A stretch of DNA of 64,000 nt from Chloroflexota bacterium (GTDB lineage: Bacteria; Chloroflexota; Anaerolineae; Anaerolineales; UBA11579). Positions 1 through 7,778 of the stretch are shown here, one piece after another (within the stretch, counting starts at the first letter, position 1; the number at the start of each line of letters is the position of its first letter). The notes below the pieces were generated by a model. That model searched no databases and had not been told where the DNA came from. It saw only the letters and a list, made by a program, of their open reading frames with translations. A program made the translations under genes and the position numbers. The stretch spans positions 124,001 through 188,000 of the forward strand of contig VRUJ01000002.1 in the NCBI GenBank assembly GCA_019456165.1, read 5' to 3'.

Positions 1-338
1 ACATCCTGGTGTTCTCTAAAGACGGCTACCGCCGCCAACCCCCCGAAAAACGCGCCAATACGATAGAGAAAGAAACTTTCCTCGATTCCACTAAAAGTGT
101 GTGGACAATTCCCGCCGTCTCGGCTAAGAAGATCGGCCACCCGGCGCCATTCCCGCTAGAACTGCCCCGACGCCTGATTGAACTTTACACCTTTGCTGAT
201 GAAATCATCCTGGATCCTTTTATGGGCAGCGGACAGACAGCCCTGGCTGCCATCGAGGCCGGGCGCGCTTACGTAGGGTATGAGGTAAAGGAGGAATATG
301 TCAGATTGGCGGAGAAGAGAATAAAATCCAACCCCTAA
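1..338 (+). CDS. DNA methyltransferase, C-terminal part (N4/N6, beta-class-like)
   Basis: The reading frame is open from the first base, so the gene starts before the window and only about 111 C-terminal residues are seen. They contain DPFMGSGQT, the SAM-binding motif I of N4-cytosine/N6-adenine DNA methylases. It is followed by AAIEAGRAYVGYEV and a C-terminal helix, as in the T4/HhaI-like N4/N6 family. Having motif I near the C-terminus fits the beta-class order, with the catalytic S/DPPY motif upstream and out of view. It could be a restriction-modification or an orphan methyltransferase; no nuclease gene follows directly. The GTG at position 9 lies inside the conserved region and is not taken as the start. 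Confidence 0.85.
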   Translation, partial: ILVFSKDGYRRQPPEKRANTIEKETFLDSTKSVWTIPAVSAKKIGHPAPFPLELPRRLIELYTFADEIILDPFMGSGQTALAAIEAGRAYVGYEVKEEYVRLAEKRIKSNP

Positions 339-414
339 AAAGTGGCAACACTCAATATTCCTAATTATTTATCCCTGCCCCATCTCTCCTATTCCCCATC
401 TTTCGTATCAGCCT

Positions 415-420
415 TATAAT
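415..420 (+). promoter_or_regulatory. possible -10 element ahead of the 493 gene row
   Basis: TATAAT occurs 73 nt before the MazG-like start, in the only gap (339-492) before a run of closely spaced + genes. No convincing -35 was found, so this is a weak call. The gap also holds a near-repeat of 'cctaattcctaatcaccta' type and nothing else recognisable. Confidence 0.3.
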
Positions 421-492
421 TATGGGTGTTTCTCGTATACTTGCCTCCTGATCACCTAATTCCTAATCACCTAGGCGACTAATAAGAATCCA

Positions 493-807
493 ATGGACAT
501 CCAAGAACTTACTCAAGCAATGCACGATTTCGTGCGTTCAAAAGGCTGGTACGAACCTGACAGCCCACGCCCACAGACCCCACGCAACCTGGCTGCTTCT
601 ATCAGCGTTGAGGCCGCAGAGATCCTGGAACACTTCCAATGGAATAATGAGATGATAGACAAACAGCCCCTAAAAGAAGAACTGGCCGATGTAGCTCTGT
701 ACCTGTTACAATTAGCCAGCATTTGTGAAATTGACCTGGAGAAGGCTATTTTACAGAAATTGGAAGATAACTATAAGCGCGATTGGGATGCAACAAACGA
801 GAAGTAA
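493..807 (+). CDS. MazG-like nucleotide pyrophosphohydrolase
   Basis: A 104-residue protein with the all-alpha NTP-PPase pattern of the MazG/RS21-C6 (dCTPase-like) family. The first metal-binding motif is E40-A-A-E43 in helix SVEAAEILEHFQW. The second is E63-L-A-D66 in EELADVALYL. These enzymes hydrolyse (d)NTPs to NMP and pyrophosphate with Mg2+, cleaning the nucleotide pool. The length fits the short single-domain members; the exact substrate cannot be read from sequence. It is first in a tight + row, with the next gene starting 7 nt after its stop, so co-transcription is likely. Confidence 0.85.
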   Translation: MDIQELTQAMHDFVRSKGWYEPDSPRPQTPRNLAASISVEAAEILEHFQWNNEMIDKQPLKEELADVALYLLQLASICEIDLEKAILQKLEDNYKRDWDATNEK

Positions 808-813
808 GCAAAA

Positions 814-1908
814 ATGACCAATCCACAGACACACAGCCCCCAAAATGTTCTTAGCGGCACCCGACCTTGGGCTTTCACCCGCTCAGAATTGACCGCCGGG
901 TTACGCCGTTTTACGGGCGACCCCAGCCTAGTTATTGATAACCTGGAAGAACAAGATCCCCCCCACCGGCGCCCATCAATCGGGCGTATCCGCGGCTTGC
1001 TAGTAGAATGCCAGGGAACCACAGGCTCTCACAGCTTCAATCTGGTATTGAAAGAGTCTCAAGGCAGCACGCGCACAGGTACCGCCGGAGCAGGGTTACG
1101 CGAAGTTTCAGTTTATAAAAGCTTTGCCGACCAATTACCCCTCCGTATCCCTCAATTGTTCATCGCCCATCCCGGCGGTGGTTGGCTGGTACTCGCACAA
1201 CTCCCTGCAGGCCGCCAACCCGAACAATGGCAAGCTGCCGATTATTTGCTTGCCATCGATCAGCTTGTAGCATTGCACGACCGCTTCTGGGGATTGGGCG
1301 AAGACCTTACAATATACAACTGGCTGGCGCGGCCATTAGATTCGGATTTCAGCATCTATGTGCACGCCGCGGCCGCAGGCGTACAGAACCTAGCAAACAA
1401 AACAGCTCCAAATATACTCGGCGAGGATTCTGAGCTGCGCAAGCTATTGGACCGTTTGATCTCCCACTCTGGTGATATTAGAAAGCAATTACAGCTCAGC
1501 CCAGCCACCCTATTGCACGGCGAATATTGGCCAGGAAATATCCACGTACACTCTGACGGCAGCTTAACCATATATGATTGGGAGGAAACTTCCATTGGCC
1601 CGGCCATCCTAGACCTGGTCACGTTTGTGCAATCCAGCCGTTGGTGGTTCGACCCTCTGCCAATCGCTCAAGAAGAGCTCATCGCCCATTACCGCAGCCG
1701 CCTTGCTCAAGCCACAGGATACGCCTGGAGCGATGATGATTGGGAAATCCAGTATGACTATGCATTGATGTGGGTCTTCATCGCTGAGTGGATTGATCTT
1801 TTAGCAACTATCCCCAATACTGTCCTGTTTTCGCGCATACCGCAGCTCGAAAAACTTTGGCTCAAACCTGTTCGCGAGGCTGCAAGCCGTCGGATGCCAG
1901 GGGATTAA
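814..1908 (+). CDS. APH-fold phosphotransferase (aminoglycoside/choline kinase-like)
   Basis: A 364-residue protein with the C-lobe signature of the APH/choline kinase superfamily: HGEYWPGN at residues about 235-242 (Brenner loop) and IYDWEE around D255 (metal-binding Asp of the DFG equivalent). The usual HGD is HGE here, so the catalytic-base position carries Glu rather than Asp. The N-lobe is less conserved. The family phosphorylates small hydroxylated molecules (aminoglycosides, choline, homoserine, fructosamine); nothing here identifies the substrate and a resistance role should not be assumed. It sits between a nucleotide pyrophosphohydrolase and a LOG-type protein in one row. Confidence 0.75.
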   Translation: MTNPQTHSPQNVLSGTRPWAFTRSELTAGLRRFTGDPSLVIDNLEEQDPPHRRPSIGRIRGLLVECQGTTGSHSFNLVLKESQGSTRTGTAGAGLREVSVYKSFADQLPLRIPQLFIAHPGGGWLVLAQLPAGRQPEQWQAADYLLAIDQLVALHDRFWGLGEDLTIYNWLARPLDSDFSIYVHAAAAGVQNLANKTAPNILGEDSELRKLLDRLISHSGDIRKQLQLSPATLLHGEYWPGNIHVHSDGSLTIYDWEETSIGPAILDLVTFVQSSRWWFDPLPIAQEELIAHYRSRLAQATGYAWSDDDWEIQYDYALMWVFIAEWIDLLATIPNTVLFSRIPQLEKLWLKPVREAASRRMPGD

Positions 1909-1917
1909 CCAACCCCC

Positions 1918-2460
1918 ATGCGCGTAACTGTTTTTGGTGGATCGTCCCCTAAACCCGGAGAACCAGCTTACCAAGATGCCTTGTCTTTAGGCCGTTTACT
2001 TGGTAAAGCAGGCCATACAGCCCTGACAGGCGGCTACATAGGCACAATGGAAGCAGTCTTACGAGGTACAGCAGAAGCTGGCGGTCATGCCATTGGAGTG
2101 ACTTGTGAGGAGATCGAGGCTTGGCGCAAGGTAAAACCAAATCCTTGGGTCCAAGAGGAAATGCGTTATGCCAGCATGCGTGAACGCTTATTTGCTTTGA
2201 TCGAAAACTGCGACGCGGCCATGGCCCTGCCCGGTGGAGTTGGGACTCTGGCAGAGATCGCCGTTATGTGGAACCATATGCAAACCGAATCCATCCCCAC
2301 GCGCCCATTGATACTCATTGGTGAGGGGTGGCGGCAAACAATTCAACTCTTTTTGTTATCTCTAGATGAATATACTTCGGCTGAGCACCGCAAGCTGCTC
2401 TCCTATGCCCCGGATGTAGAAACAGCCTTCAGTCAACTAGAATCCCCAAATAATTCATAG
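1918..2460 (+). CDS. LOG-family (SLOG/lysine decarboxylase-like) Rossmann protein
   Basis: A 180-residue protein with the LOG-family signature PGGVGT at residues 105-110 followed by E113, and an upstream MRERLFALI helix whose Arg contributes to the active site. The N-terminus VTVFGGSS and LTGGYIGTMEA are typical nucleotide-binding loops. Family members include cytokinin riboside 5'-monophosphate phosphoribohydrolases and uncharacterised nucleotide-binding proteins. A role as a nucleotide hydrolase beside the MazG-like gene is plausible but is inference. The start is 9 nt after the previous stop, with no clear ribosome binding site, which suggests coupled translation. Confidence 0.8.
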   Translation: MRVTVFGGSSPKPGEPAYQDALSLGRLLGKAGHTALTGGYIGTMEAVLRGTAEAGGHAIGVTCEEIEAWRKVKPNPWVQEEMRYASMRERLFALIENCDAAMALPGGVGTLAEIAVMWNHMQTESIPTRPLILIGEGWRQTIQLFLLSLDEYTSAEHRKLLSYAPDVETAFSQLESPNNS

Positions 2461-2472
2461 CCCCTTTTTCTC

Positions 2473-3270
2473 ATGCCTGCAATTGATGTCACCCGGCTTA
2501 AATCCCAGGCCAACCAACTAGCCCAACATTTTAACCAGCCTGCTGTATTGCTGCGCGAATTAAAAGACCTTTTTGAATTCTATTCCAACCGCACCCAGCA
2601 GCCAAAAAAGAGCGGCCTGCGAGAGCCGGTCATCCCGGCCTATAATGTCGCCAAACCGGTGCTCAAACGCCTGCTTAGAGAGCTAAAAAAATATGCGGAC
2701 GGGGACCCAGCTCAAGCTCTTGAATTAGCAGACACCCTCTGGGCAGAACCCAAATTGGAATTCCGCCTGCTCGCGGCTGGTTTACTGGGGCAGATACGCG
2801 TAAAAGAACCCCAGCCTGTGATTGAGCGCATAAATAAATGGGGTCAGGAGAACGAAGAAGATATGCTTTTAGACACCATTACCAACCAGGGCCTGGCTAA
2901 TTTGCGCGCCCAGGCGCCAGAAAGCCACATGCAATTAGTCGAAAGCTGGCTGAACAACCCCGAACTGAGCGCTCAAAAACTTGGGCTGCGGGCGATACTG
3001 CCTCTGCTAGAAGAGCCTAGATTCGATAATTTGCCCACCCTTTTCCGGCTGCTCACCCCTGTAGTGGGAAAGGATGTTGCCGAACTGCGCCCCTACATCC
3101 TGGATGCCATCCAGCTTTCAATTCATCGCTCTGCTAAAGAAACCGCTTTCTTCCTGCGCCAGAATTTGGATAAGCCCAACCCCAAAACCACTCGCTGGCT
3201 TATGCGCCGCTGTCTGGATCTCTTCCCCGCGGAAATTCAGGTGAATTTGAGGACTGCGATGAAAGAGTGA
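2473..3270 (+). CDS. AlkD-like DNA alkylation repair / HEAT-repeat protein
   Basis: A 265-residue all-helical protein resembling the DNA alkylation repair (AlkC/AlkD) superfamily. The stretch ALELADTLWAEPKLEFRLLA matches the AlkD-like pattern in which a short tryptophan-containing segment precedes HEAT repeats. AlkD glycosylases remove bulky N3/N7 alkylpurines without base flipping. Catalytic residues could not be placed with certainty, so a non-enzymatic HEAT protein is possible. It is the last gene of the row that begins at 493. A diverged copy of its last ~70 codons lies 1.5 kb downstream (4741-4962). Confidence 0.6.
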   Translation: MPAIDVTRLKSQANQLAQHFNQPAVLLRELKDLFEFYSNRTQQPKKSGLREPVIPAYNVAKPVLKRLLRELKKYADGDPAQALELADTLWAEPKLEFRLLAAGLLGQIRVKEPQPVIERINKWGQENEEDMLLDTITNQGLANLRAQAPESHMQLVESWLNNPELSAQKLGLRAILPLLEEPRFDNLPTLFRLLTPVVGKDVAELRPYILDAIQLSIHRSAKETAFFLRQNLDKPNPKTTRWLMRRCLDLFPAEIQVNLRTAMKE

Positions 3271-3326
3271 AGATGGGATTTATTCAAGATTAGGGTTGTT
3301 GAAGGCAGGAGATCAACATGTCAGCC

Positions 3327-4049
3327 CTAATAATTTAGGTCTTTTTTTATCTCGTCAAATTCATCTTTGGTGATTTCGCCTCTGGCAAATCGCTTTTTCA
3401 ATATATCTAAAGCCGTTTCTGTACCCCCCCTTTCAGCATAATCCCTTCTGGTGTCATACCAATAAGGCCAGGTGTCTTTTCGCTTAAACATACGCAACAT
3501 GAAGATGAACATAGCAATCATCCCGATAATTGGGAAAATTATCCACCAACCGCCCGAAACAAAAATTGCGGAAAACGGTTCGTTTTCTTTTTCTTCAAAA
3601 AATGATGGGGATTTCAAAAATTCGGCCAGGTCTGCTAAGTCATCGTCACTAATATTCCAGCGCGGCATTTCGCTGCTCAATATTTCATCATTGGGGCGTT
3701 TCCCTTCTACGACCGCATCTCGAAAAGTGTCCAGACCAGCCAAGGCAGCCCAGCGGATGTCGGGCGCGTCCATCAACTGCATCATCATGAAATGAACACC
3801 CCCTCTTGCGTCCTGCCCATGACAAGAGACACAACCTAATTGACCGCTCATCATCATGTTCCCAAAGAACGAGCCGCCGCGGTATGTAATGCGCTCCCCC
3901 CTATCGTTGGTCGCCGTGAAATATATGCGTCCCCCGTTTGAGGCATATTCACCACCGAAGGCGGCCAACTGTAGACCAACCGTGATCAGGGTTACTACAA
4001 GCGCTGTCACGCCAACGACAGCCATTAGAGTCCAAAACCGCTTGTTCAT
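3327..4049 (-). CDS. membrane cytochrome c with C-terminal SHOCT domain
   Basis: 240 residues. Order: transmembrane helix at about 7-30; extracytoplasmic class I cytochrome c domain with C73-V-S-C76-H77 haem attachment and M129 (SEMPRWN) as probable distal ligand; second transmembrane helix at about 163-187; cytoplasmic SHOCT domain at about 212-239 (ALDILKKRFARGEITKDEF). The haem domain should lie outside the membrane and carry electrons. SHOCT is a short helical element often at protein ends, thought to mediate oligomerisation. Combining the two is unusual. The start is supported by AAGGTG upstream. It is transcribed convergently to the AlkD-like gene; the next gene upstream is a SHOCT paralogue. 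Confidence 0.85.
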   Translation of the reverse strand: MNKRFWTLMAVVGVTALVVTLITVGLQLAAFGGEYASNGGRIYFTATNDRGERITYRGGSFFGNMMMSGQLGCVSCHGQDARGGVHFMMMQLMDAPDIRWAALAGLDTFRDAVVEGKRPNDEILSSEMPRWNISDDDLADLAEFLKSPSFFEEKENEPFSAIFVSGGWWIIFPIIGMIAMFIFMLRMFKRKDTWPYWYDTRRDYAERGGTETALDILKKRFARGEITKDEFDEIKKDLNY

Positions 4050-4195
4050 TTGTTCACCTTATTGGAATTTGCTTGCGCATCTAAGTTTAAGGTTAGGCCA
4101 AGTTACTTAAAAGGCTCTTGCAATACTTCACCAACACCTGTATGATTGGCGTCACCAGCTTTTCCTCAGTACTGGTGACGCAAGAGATCAACTTG

Positions 4196-4453
4196 TCAAC
4201 TTAGGGCCTTTTTCATCTCCTCATACTCCTCTTTTGATATTTCGCCTTTTGCATAACGTGTATTTAGTATCTCTAGAGGCGTTTCTGAGCGACCGGGTTC
4301 GTGAGATTCCATCCTCGAATCCATCCTCGAATCTCTGCGTGGCCCTCTAAAGCCCATTCGTCCCATCATCATGAACATAAATGTGAGCATAACAATGAAC
4401 CCGAATATTGGAAATATTATCCACCAGCCTCCCATATTAAAATCTCCAAGCAT
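4196..4453 (-). CDS. small membrane protein with SHOCT domain
   Basis: 85 residues from the ATG at 4453, chosen over a more distal start at 4579 because AAGGAG lies just upstream and the protein then begins with the membrane segment. It has one hydrophobic helix (GGWWIIFPIFGFIVMLTFMF), a basic/acidic RMDSRMES linker and a C-terminal SHOCT domain (PLEILNTRYAKGEISKEEY). The helix plus SHOCT part is clearly paralogous to the last 80 residues of the cytochrome at 3327-4049, so one derives from duplication of the other. Function unknown; a partner of the cytochrome is plausible. Confidence 0.75.
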   Translation of the reverse strand: MLGDFNMGGWWIIFPIFGFIVMLTFMFMMMGRMGFRGPRRDSRMDSRMESHEPGRSETPLEILNTRYAKGEISKEEYEEMKKALS

Positions 4454-4686
4454 TTTTCTCTCCTTTCTAAATTTTGGTTTCGATTGGAAAAATATGTTCA
4501 ACCTACTCGAATATTGATCCAATATTTCTGAAGCAAAAGCCGAAGATACAGCTACCGCTCCACGTGCAATTGAATTCATCCTTCATATAGTCCTCCTCGA
4601 TTTTGGGGTGGGTGATACCTTTTTTACTTGATAATATTATTATTGTTGCTGCTCAATTCTATATTGGCCAATGTTCAAATCCAGGC

Positions 4687-4717
4687 TAACACTTCCAAAA
4701 AATAAATGGAAGTGTTA
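4687..4717. repeat. perfect 11-bp stem hairpin
   Basis: TAACACTTCCA (4687-4697) and TGGAAGTGTTA (4707-4717) form a perfect stem with a 9-nt A/T loop. It lies upstream of the small SHOCT gene and just before the palindrome at 4733. There is no T-tract, so it is not a standard terminator. Confidence 0.75.
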
Positions 4718-4732
4718 TTCGTCATAAACCGT

Positions 4733-4748
4733 CGGGACATATGTCCCG
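4733..4748. repeat. perfect 16-bp palindrome
   Basis: CGGGACATATGTCCCG is self-complementary over all 16 bases. It sits where sequence similar to the AlkD-like gene resumes (about 4750), so it marks the boundary of the duplicated segment. It could be an operator for the divergent SHOCT gene, a restriction-type site or a recombination scar. Confidence 0.7.
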
Positions 4749-4962
4749 GAGACCAGTAGGGCAGGAAACAGAAGAATTAAGACCCTACATCCTGGATGCA
4801 ATCCAACTTTATATTCAACGCTCTGCCAAAGAAAGCGCCTTCTTCTTGCGCCAGAATTTGGATAAGCCCAACCCCAAAACCTCGCGCTGGCTTACCCGCC
4901 GCTGCCTGGAGCTTTTCCCCGCGGAAATTCAAGCAAATTTGAGGGCTGCGCTGAAGGGGTGA
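4741..4962 (+). pseudogene. remnant copy of the AlkD-like gene 3' end
   Basis: The frame encodes about 70 residues matching the C-terminus of the AlkD-like protein at 2473-3270, including ELRPYILDAIQL, AFFLRQNLDKPNPKT and FPAEIQ, with scattered substitutions (for example S to Y, H to Q, M to T, V to A). The rest of the gene is missing. Similarity starts near 4750, after the 16-bp palindrome. The frame is still open, so expression of a short HEAT fragment cannot be excluded, but there is no convincing ribosome binding site. It is best read as an old partial duplication. Confidence 0.8.
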
Positions 4963-4987
4963 GAATTGAGGTTAATAGGATTTAGAA

Positions 4988-5743
4988 TCAAATATCGTTT
5001 TGCAACTTCCCTTCTTGCCTAAGAATTCTAATATCTTTTCTCACCGTAGATTTACCAATGCGTAAAATGTCCCGAATTTCTTGAGCACTTTTTTCTTGCT
5101 TTAATAACAATTCCACCATCAGACGACGGTTGTTGCTAATCGCTTTATAGCCATCATTCAAGGCTTTCTCCCAACATGAAAGCCCTGTAAGACACACATA
5201 AATATATAGGGGGACGTCCTCTTTTATTGCCTGTTTCCGAGAAGTTTCCCACCTCACTATTTCACCATTTTTCTCACAGTATCGGCAATGGTTACGAATA
5301 TATTCTGAATCTTTTGAGAAAATACGCCACATCGCAAAAGTACAAAGGAGATATGTGTCACTAAGATGTAGATCAATATCGAGATTACTATCGTCAGCGA
5401 CAAAATAATTTGCTCCGCTATCAATCTCATCGGCAAGACTTTCTAGCAATTGAATATCGCTCATATTATGTGCATTCCCCACAAAACCCATATCTCCCCA
5501 TTTAAGTAAAATACTATTTGGAGTTCGCTTAATTGCATCACGGATTGCTTGTTTGGCTGTATTCCATTGCTTAATTGGCCCATCTATTAGTTGAATTGAA
5601 CACTCGAATATCTTCCAACCCAACGCATCAAATGCTTCGTTGCAGTCATTTGCTTCTATTTCCCGAATCACATAATCGTCAGGGGATGGTTTTTTATTTT
5701 TTCTAGGCTTTCGAAGCCATCGGGTAATTTGATATTTTGGCAT
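4988..5743 (-). CDS. hypothetical protein with C-terminal DeoR-like HTH
   Basis: 251 residues, not recognised as a named family. The C-terminal ~40 residues (KSAQEIRDILRIGKSTVRKDIRILRQEG) form a helix-turn-helix of the DeoR/HTH-11 kind, which normally binds DNA. A single CRYC pair near residue 145 could bind metal or form a disulfide but lacks a second half. The body is mixed alpha/beta with no motif seen. Codon use is clearly AT-richer than in the flanking genes, as in the two genes upstream on this strand, which suggests horizontal acquisition. It may act as regulator or sensor of this small cluster. Confidence 0.6.
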   Translation of the reverse strand: MPKYQITRWLRKPRKNKKPSPDDYVIREIEANDCNEAFDALGWKIFECSIQLIDGPIKQWNTAKQAIRDAIKRTPNSILLKWGDMGFVGNAHNMSDIQLLESLADEIDSGANYFVADDSNLDIDLHLSDTYLLCTFAMWRIFSKDSEYIRNHCRYCEKNGEIVRWETSRKQAIKEDVPLYIYVCLTGLSCWEKALNDGYKAISNNRRLMVELLLKQEKSAQEIRDILRIGKSTVRKDIRILRQEGKLQNDI

Positions 5744-5887
5744 ATGTAACTAAAATGACAGAAATTGTTTTACCTAACAGAAATTCATCGTTTGGCACCT
5801 CCAGCTCTCGACGCATTGTCAATTACCTCTTGTGCTTGCTTTAGGCGCGCTATTAAAAGAGGAAGAACCTGTCTCTTACAATATGGG

Positions 5888-6703
5888 TTAGCTGGCTTTC
5901 CACCTCAACATCTTTTCGAGTAATCGGCGAAGGGGCTTGTTTTCATCGAGTGCCTTAAATACTTGTTCATTGGCAATATACTGAACAATAGAGTCGTCAA
6001 TTCTGCACTTCTCTGGGCCAAAAAAGATTAGCTGAGTATTCGCCTGTTGATATTTCTTTAAAGTGTTCAACTTGTTTTCGACTTTTAGTTGGTTGGAACT
6101 ATGCGTGACTTGAGCAATGATAGTTTCATCTACTTCACCAATTCCGAAGATATCGACATCTGGCAATGTTTTTCCAACTGGAATATCTAAAGCTTGAAGG
6201 ATGTTTTTCATCCGTAAAAATTCTGCACAAATTACTTCCAATTGGCTTGGATGGAGTGATTGAACCTCCCAAGGGATTTGTCCTTTACCTAAAATCGCAT
6301 TCAAGTATTTCTCAGCGGAAGGCCATCCTGTTAAAGTTCCAAATGGTGGATGTATTGCTGCCAACAATGGATAATCCTGATAAGATACTTCCTGCACATT
6401 CCTTAGTTGAACTGTTTTGTAAATATAACCATTAGATTCCCATAATTCTACGTTTGAGCCTTTAGGGATTTCCCCAACTAGCATTTTTGCTTTACTGAAA
6501 TCCCTATAAGAAGCCCCCACGATTACACCAGATTCACAGTATTTCCACAATCGCTTTAACGCCTTTTTCCCTGGACCTTCGAAGTCATTGGGGTTCGTAC
6601 TTGCAATATTCCCGAAGTGAACGGCAATCAATCTTTTGTCCCATAAATCTTTAATTATCTCCGGTGTATTAGCGAGTTTATGTCTGATAAATATTGCTTT
6701 CAT
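5888..6703 (-). CDS. hypothetical protein with Mrr-like restriction endonuclease fold
   Basis: 271 residues. About 150-245 resemble the Mrr_cat/PD-(D/E)XK fold: LHPSQLEVICAEFLR (the usual entry helix), then LPDVDIFGIG and ETIIAQVTHSS, in the places of the D and QxK catalytic strands. The usual Lys after Gln is Thr or His here, so activity may be lost or altered. Residues 1-130 (for example RLIAVHFG and ESGVIVGASY) suggest a separate sensing domain, possibly EVE/PUA-like; this is tentative. AT-rich like its neighbours, with a good ribosome binding site (AGGAGAT). It may belong to a defence-type cassette, but no partner of a known system is seen. Confidence 0.55.
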   Translation of the reverse strand: MKAIFIRHKLANTPEIIKDLWDKRLIAVHFGNIASTNPNDFEGPGKKALKRLWKYCESGVIVGASYRDFSKAKMLVGEIPKGSNVELWESNGYIYKTVQLRNVQEVSYQDYPLLAAIHPPFGTLTGWPSAEKYLNAILGKGQIPWEVQSLHPSQLEVICAEFLRMKNILQALDIPVGKTLPDVDIFGIGEVDETIIAQVTHSSNQLKVENKLNTLKKYQQANTQLIFFGPEKCRIDDSIVQYIANEQVFKALDENKPLRRLLEKMLRWKAS

Positions 6704-6747
6704 AGAGATCTCCTTTATTTGTATAAAAAAGTGTTCTATTGCTATTT

Positions 6748-7197
6748 TTACTCAGAGTTGTCAATTCCAGGTGCGTGGTGAATGATATCTTCTTGTGATA
6801 GGTTTCCGGAAGATTCACCGAGTAAAGTTTTTCTAATAGCCACAACTACCGATAAAATATTGGTTTCATCGTCTGGATTTTTTAATGCTTGCCCCAAACT
6901 TCTATATACTTCTTCAGGCAGCCACATCGCGAGTTCCCAAGCAAGCTGATTGGTTTTACAATAATCAACTGGAGAACTTTGATCACTTAAATCTCTGGCG
7001 ATAGCCATATATTCAGCAACGCGTTCCGCTTGTTCGCGAACTTTTAGTTCCCATCTAAGCTTCTCAATAAACACTGAATTTCCTTTTTGAAGCTCGGCTT
7101 TGAGGCGTTCACTAATCCATAGGGTCGCGAGAAACTGAATAATTCCTAAAAGAATTACTCCCAATCCTATTTCAGGTAATCCTAATTCAAAAGTCAT
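6748..7197 (-). CDS. hypothetical membrane-anchored protein
   Basis: 149 residues from the ATG at 7197, preferred to a TTG at 7218 because TTGGAG precedes it at good spacing. It has one N-terminal hydrophobic helix (GLGVILLGIIQFLATLWI) followed by a charged helical domain (SERLKAELQK, EKLRWELKVREQAERVAEY) likely to be cytoplasmic and partly coiled-coil. No family recognised. It ends 44 nt before the start of the nuclease-fold gene on the same strand and shares its low GC, so the three AT-rich genes probably arrived and are expressed together. Confidence 0.5.
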   Translation of the reverse strand: MTFELGLPEIGLGVILLGIIQFLATLWISERLKAELQKGNSVFIEKLRWELKVREQAERVAEYMAIARDLSDQSSPVDYCKTNQLAWELAMWLPEEVYRSLGQALKNPDDETNILSVVVAIRKTLLGESSGNLSQEDIIHHAPGIDNSE

Positions 7198-7389
7198 TGT
7201 ATTCTCCAATTTTACCAAGTTGCATTACAGAATTATTGAGTTTTCCAACATTAGCGTCAAATAATGGAACCCCAAACTTCTTGAACAGCAAATTTTTTTA
7301 CGCCTTATCTCCACTCACCTTTATTATAACATCCAAATATCTACCAAAATCCATATAAATCCCCATCCACCACCCCAAAAACCCCCACC

Positions 7390-7418
7390 TTGCCCGCTAA
7401 TCACCCCTCTGGTATAAT
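7390..7418 (+). promoter_or_regulatory. promoter of rpsO-pnp
   Basis: TTGCCC (7390-7395) and TATAAT (7413-7418) are separated by 17 bp, and TGG before the -10 makes it an extended -10 promoter. Transcription should start near 7425, giving an ~80-nt rpsO leader that could hold a site for S15 autoregulation; no specific fold is claimed. Confidence 0.8.
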
Positions 7419-7505
7419 CCTGCCGATGACTCGACCTTCCGGCGGCTGCGGCTTCTGGATTGGAGACCTGCAAAAAACTATACTAAATTGGAGATAGCAG
7501 ACGTC

Positions 7506-7778
7506 ATGACGACAATGGTAAAAGATAAGAAACAAGTAATCGATGATTTTCACCGCCACGATAACGATACCGGCTCACCAGAGGTGCAAGTAGCCTTGCT
7601 GAGCGCGCGTATCGCACACCTGACCGATCACCTGCGCATTCACAAGCACGATGAATCGTCCCGCCGCGGGTTGCTAAAAATGGTCGGCCAGCGGCGGCGG
7701 CTATTAAAATACTTGAGCGGTCAAGATTACAAAACATATCTCGAAATCACCGAAAAGTTGAATATCCGCAGGAAGTGA
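7506..7778 (+). CDS. rpsO: 30S ribosomal protein S15
   Basis: 90 residues from the ATG at 7506, close to the usual 88-89; a frame extension to the TTG at 7488 would overlap the ribosome binding site GGAGAT, so it is rejected. The core [29 protein letters not shown] and [19 protein letters not shown] are diagnostic S15 residues that contact 16S rRNA helices 20-22. S15 is a primary binder in 30S platform assembly and usually represses its own translation. pnp follows 234 nt later, the common rpsO-pnp arrangement. Confidence 0.98.
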   Translation: MTTMVKDKKQVIDDFHRHDNDTGSPEVQVALLSARIAHLTDHLRIHKHDESSRRGLLKMVGQRRRLLKYLSGQDYKTYLEITEKLNIRRK

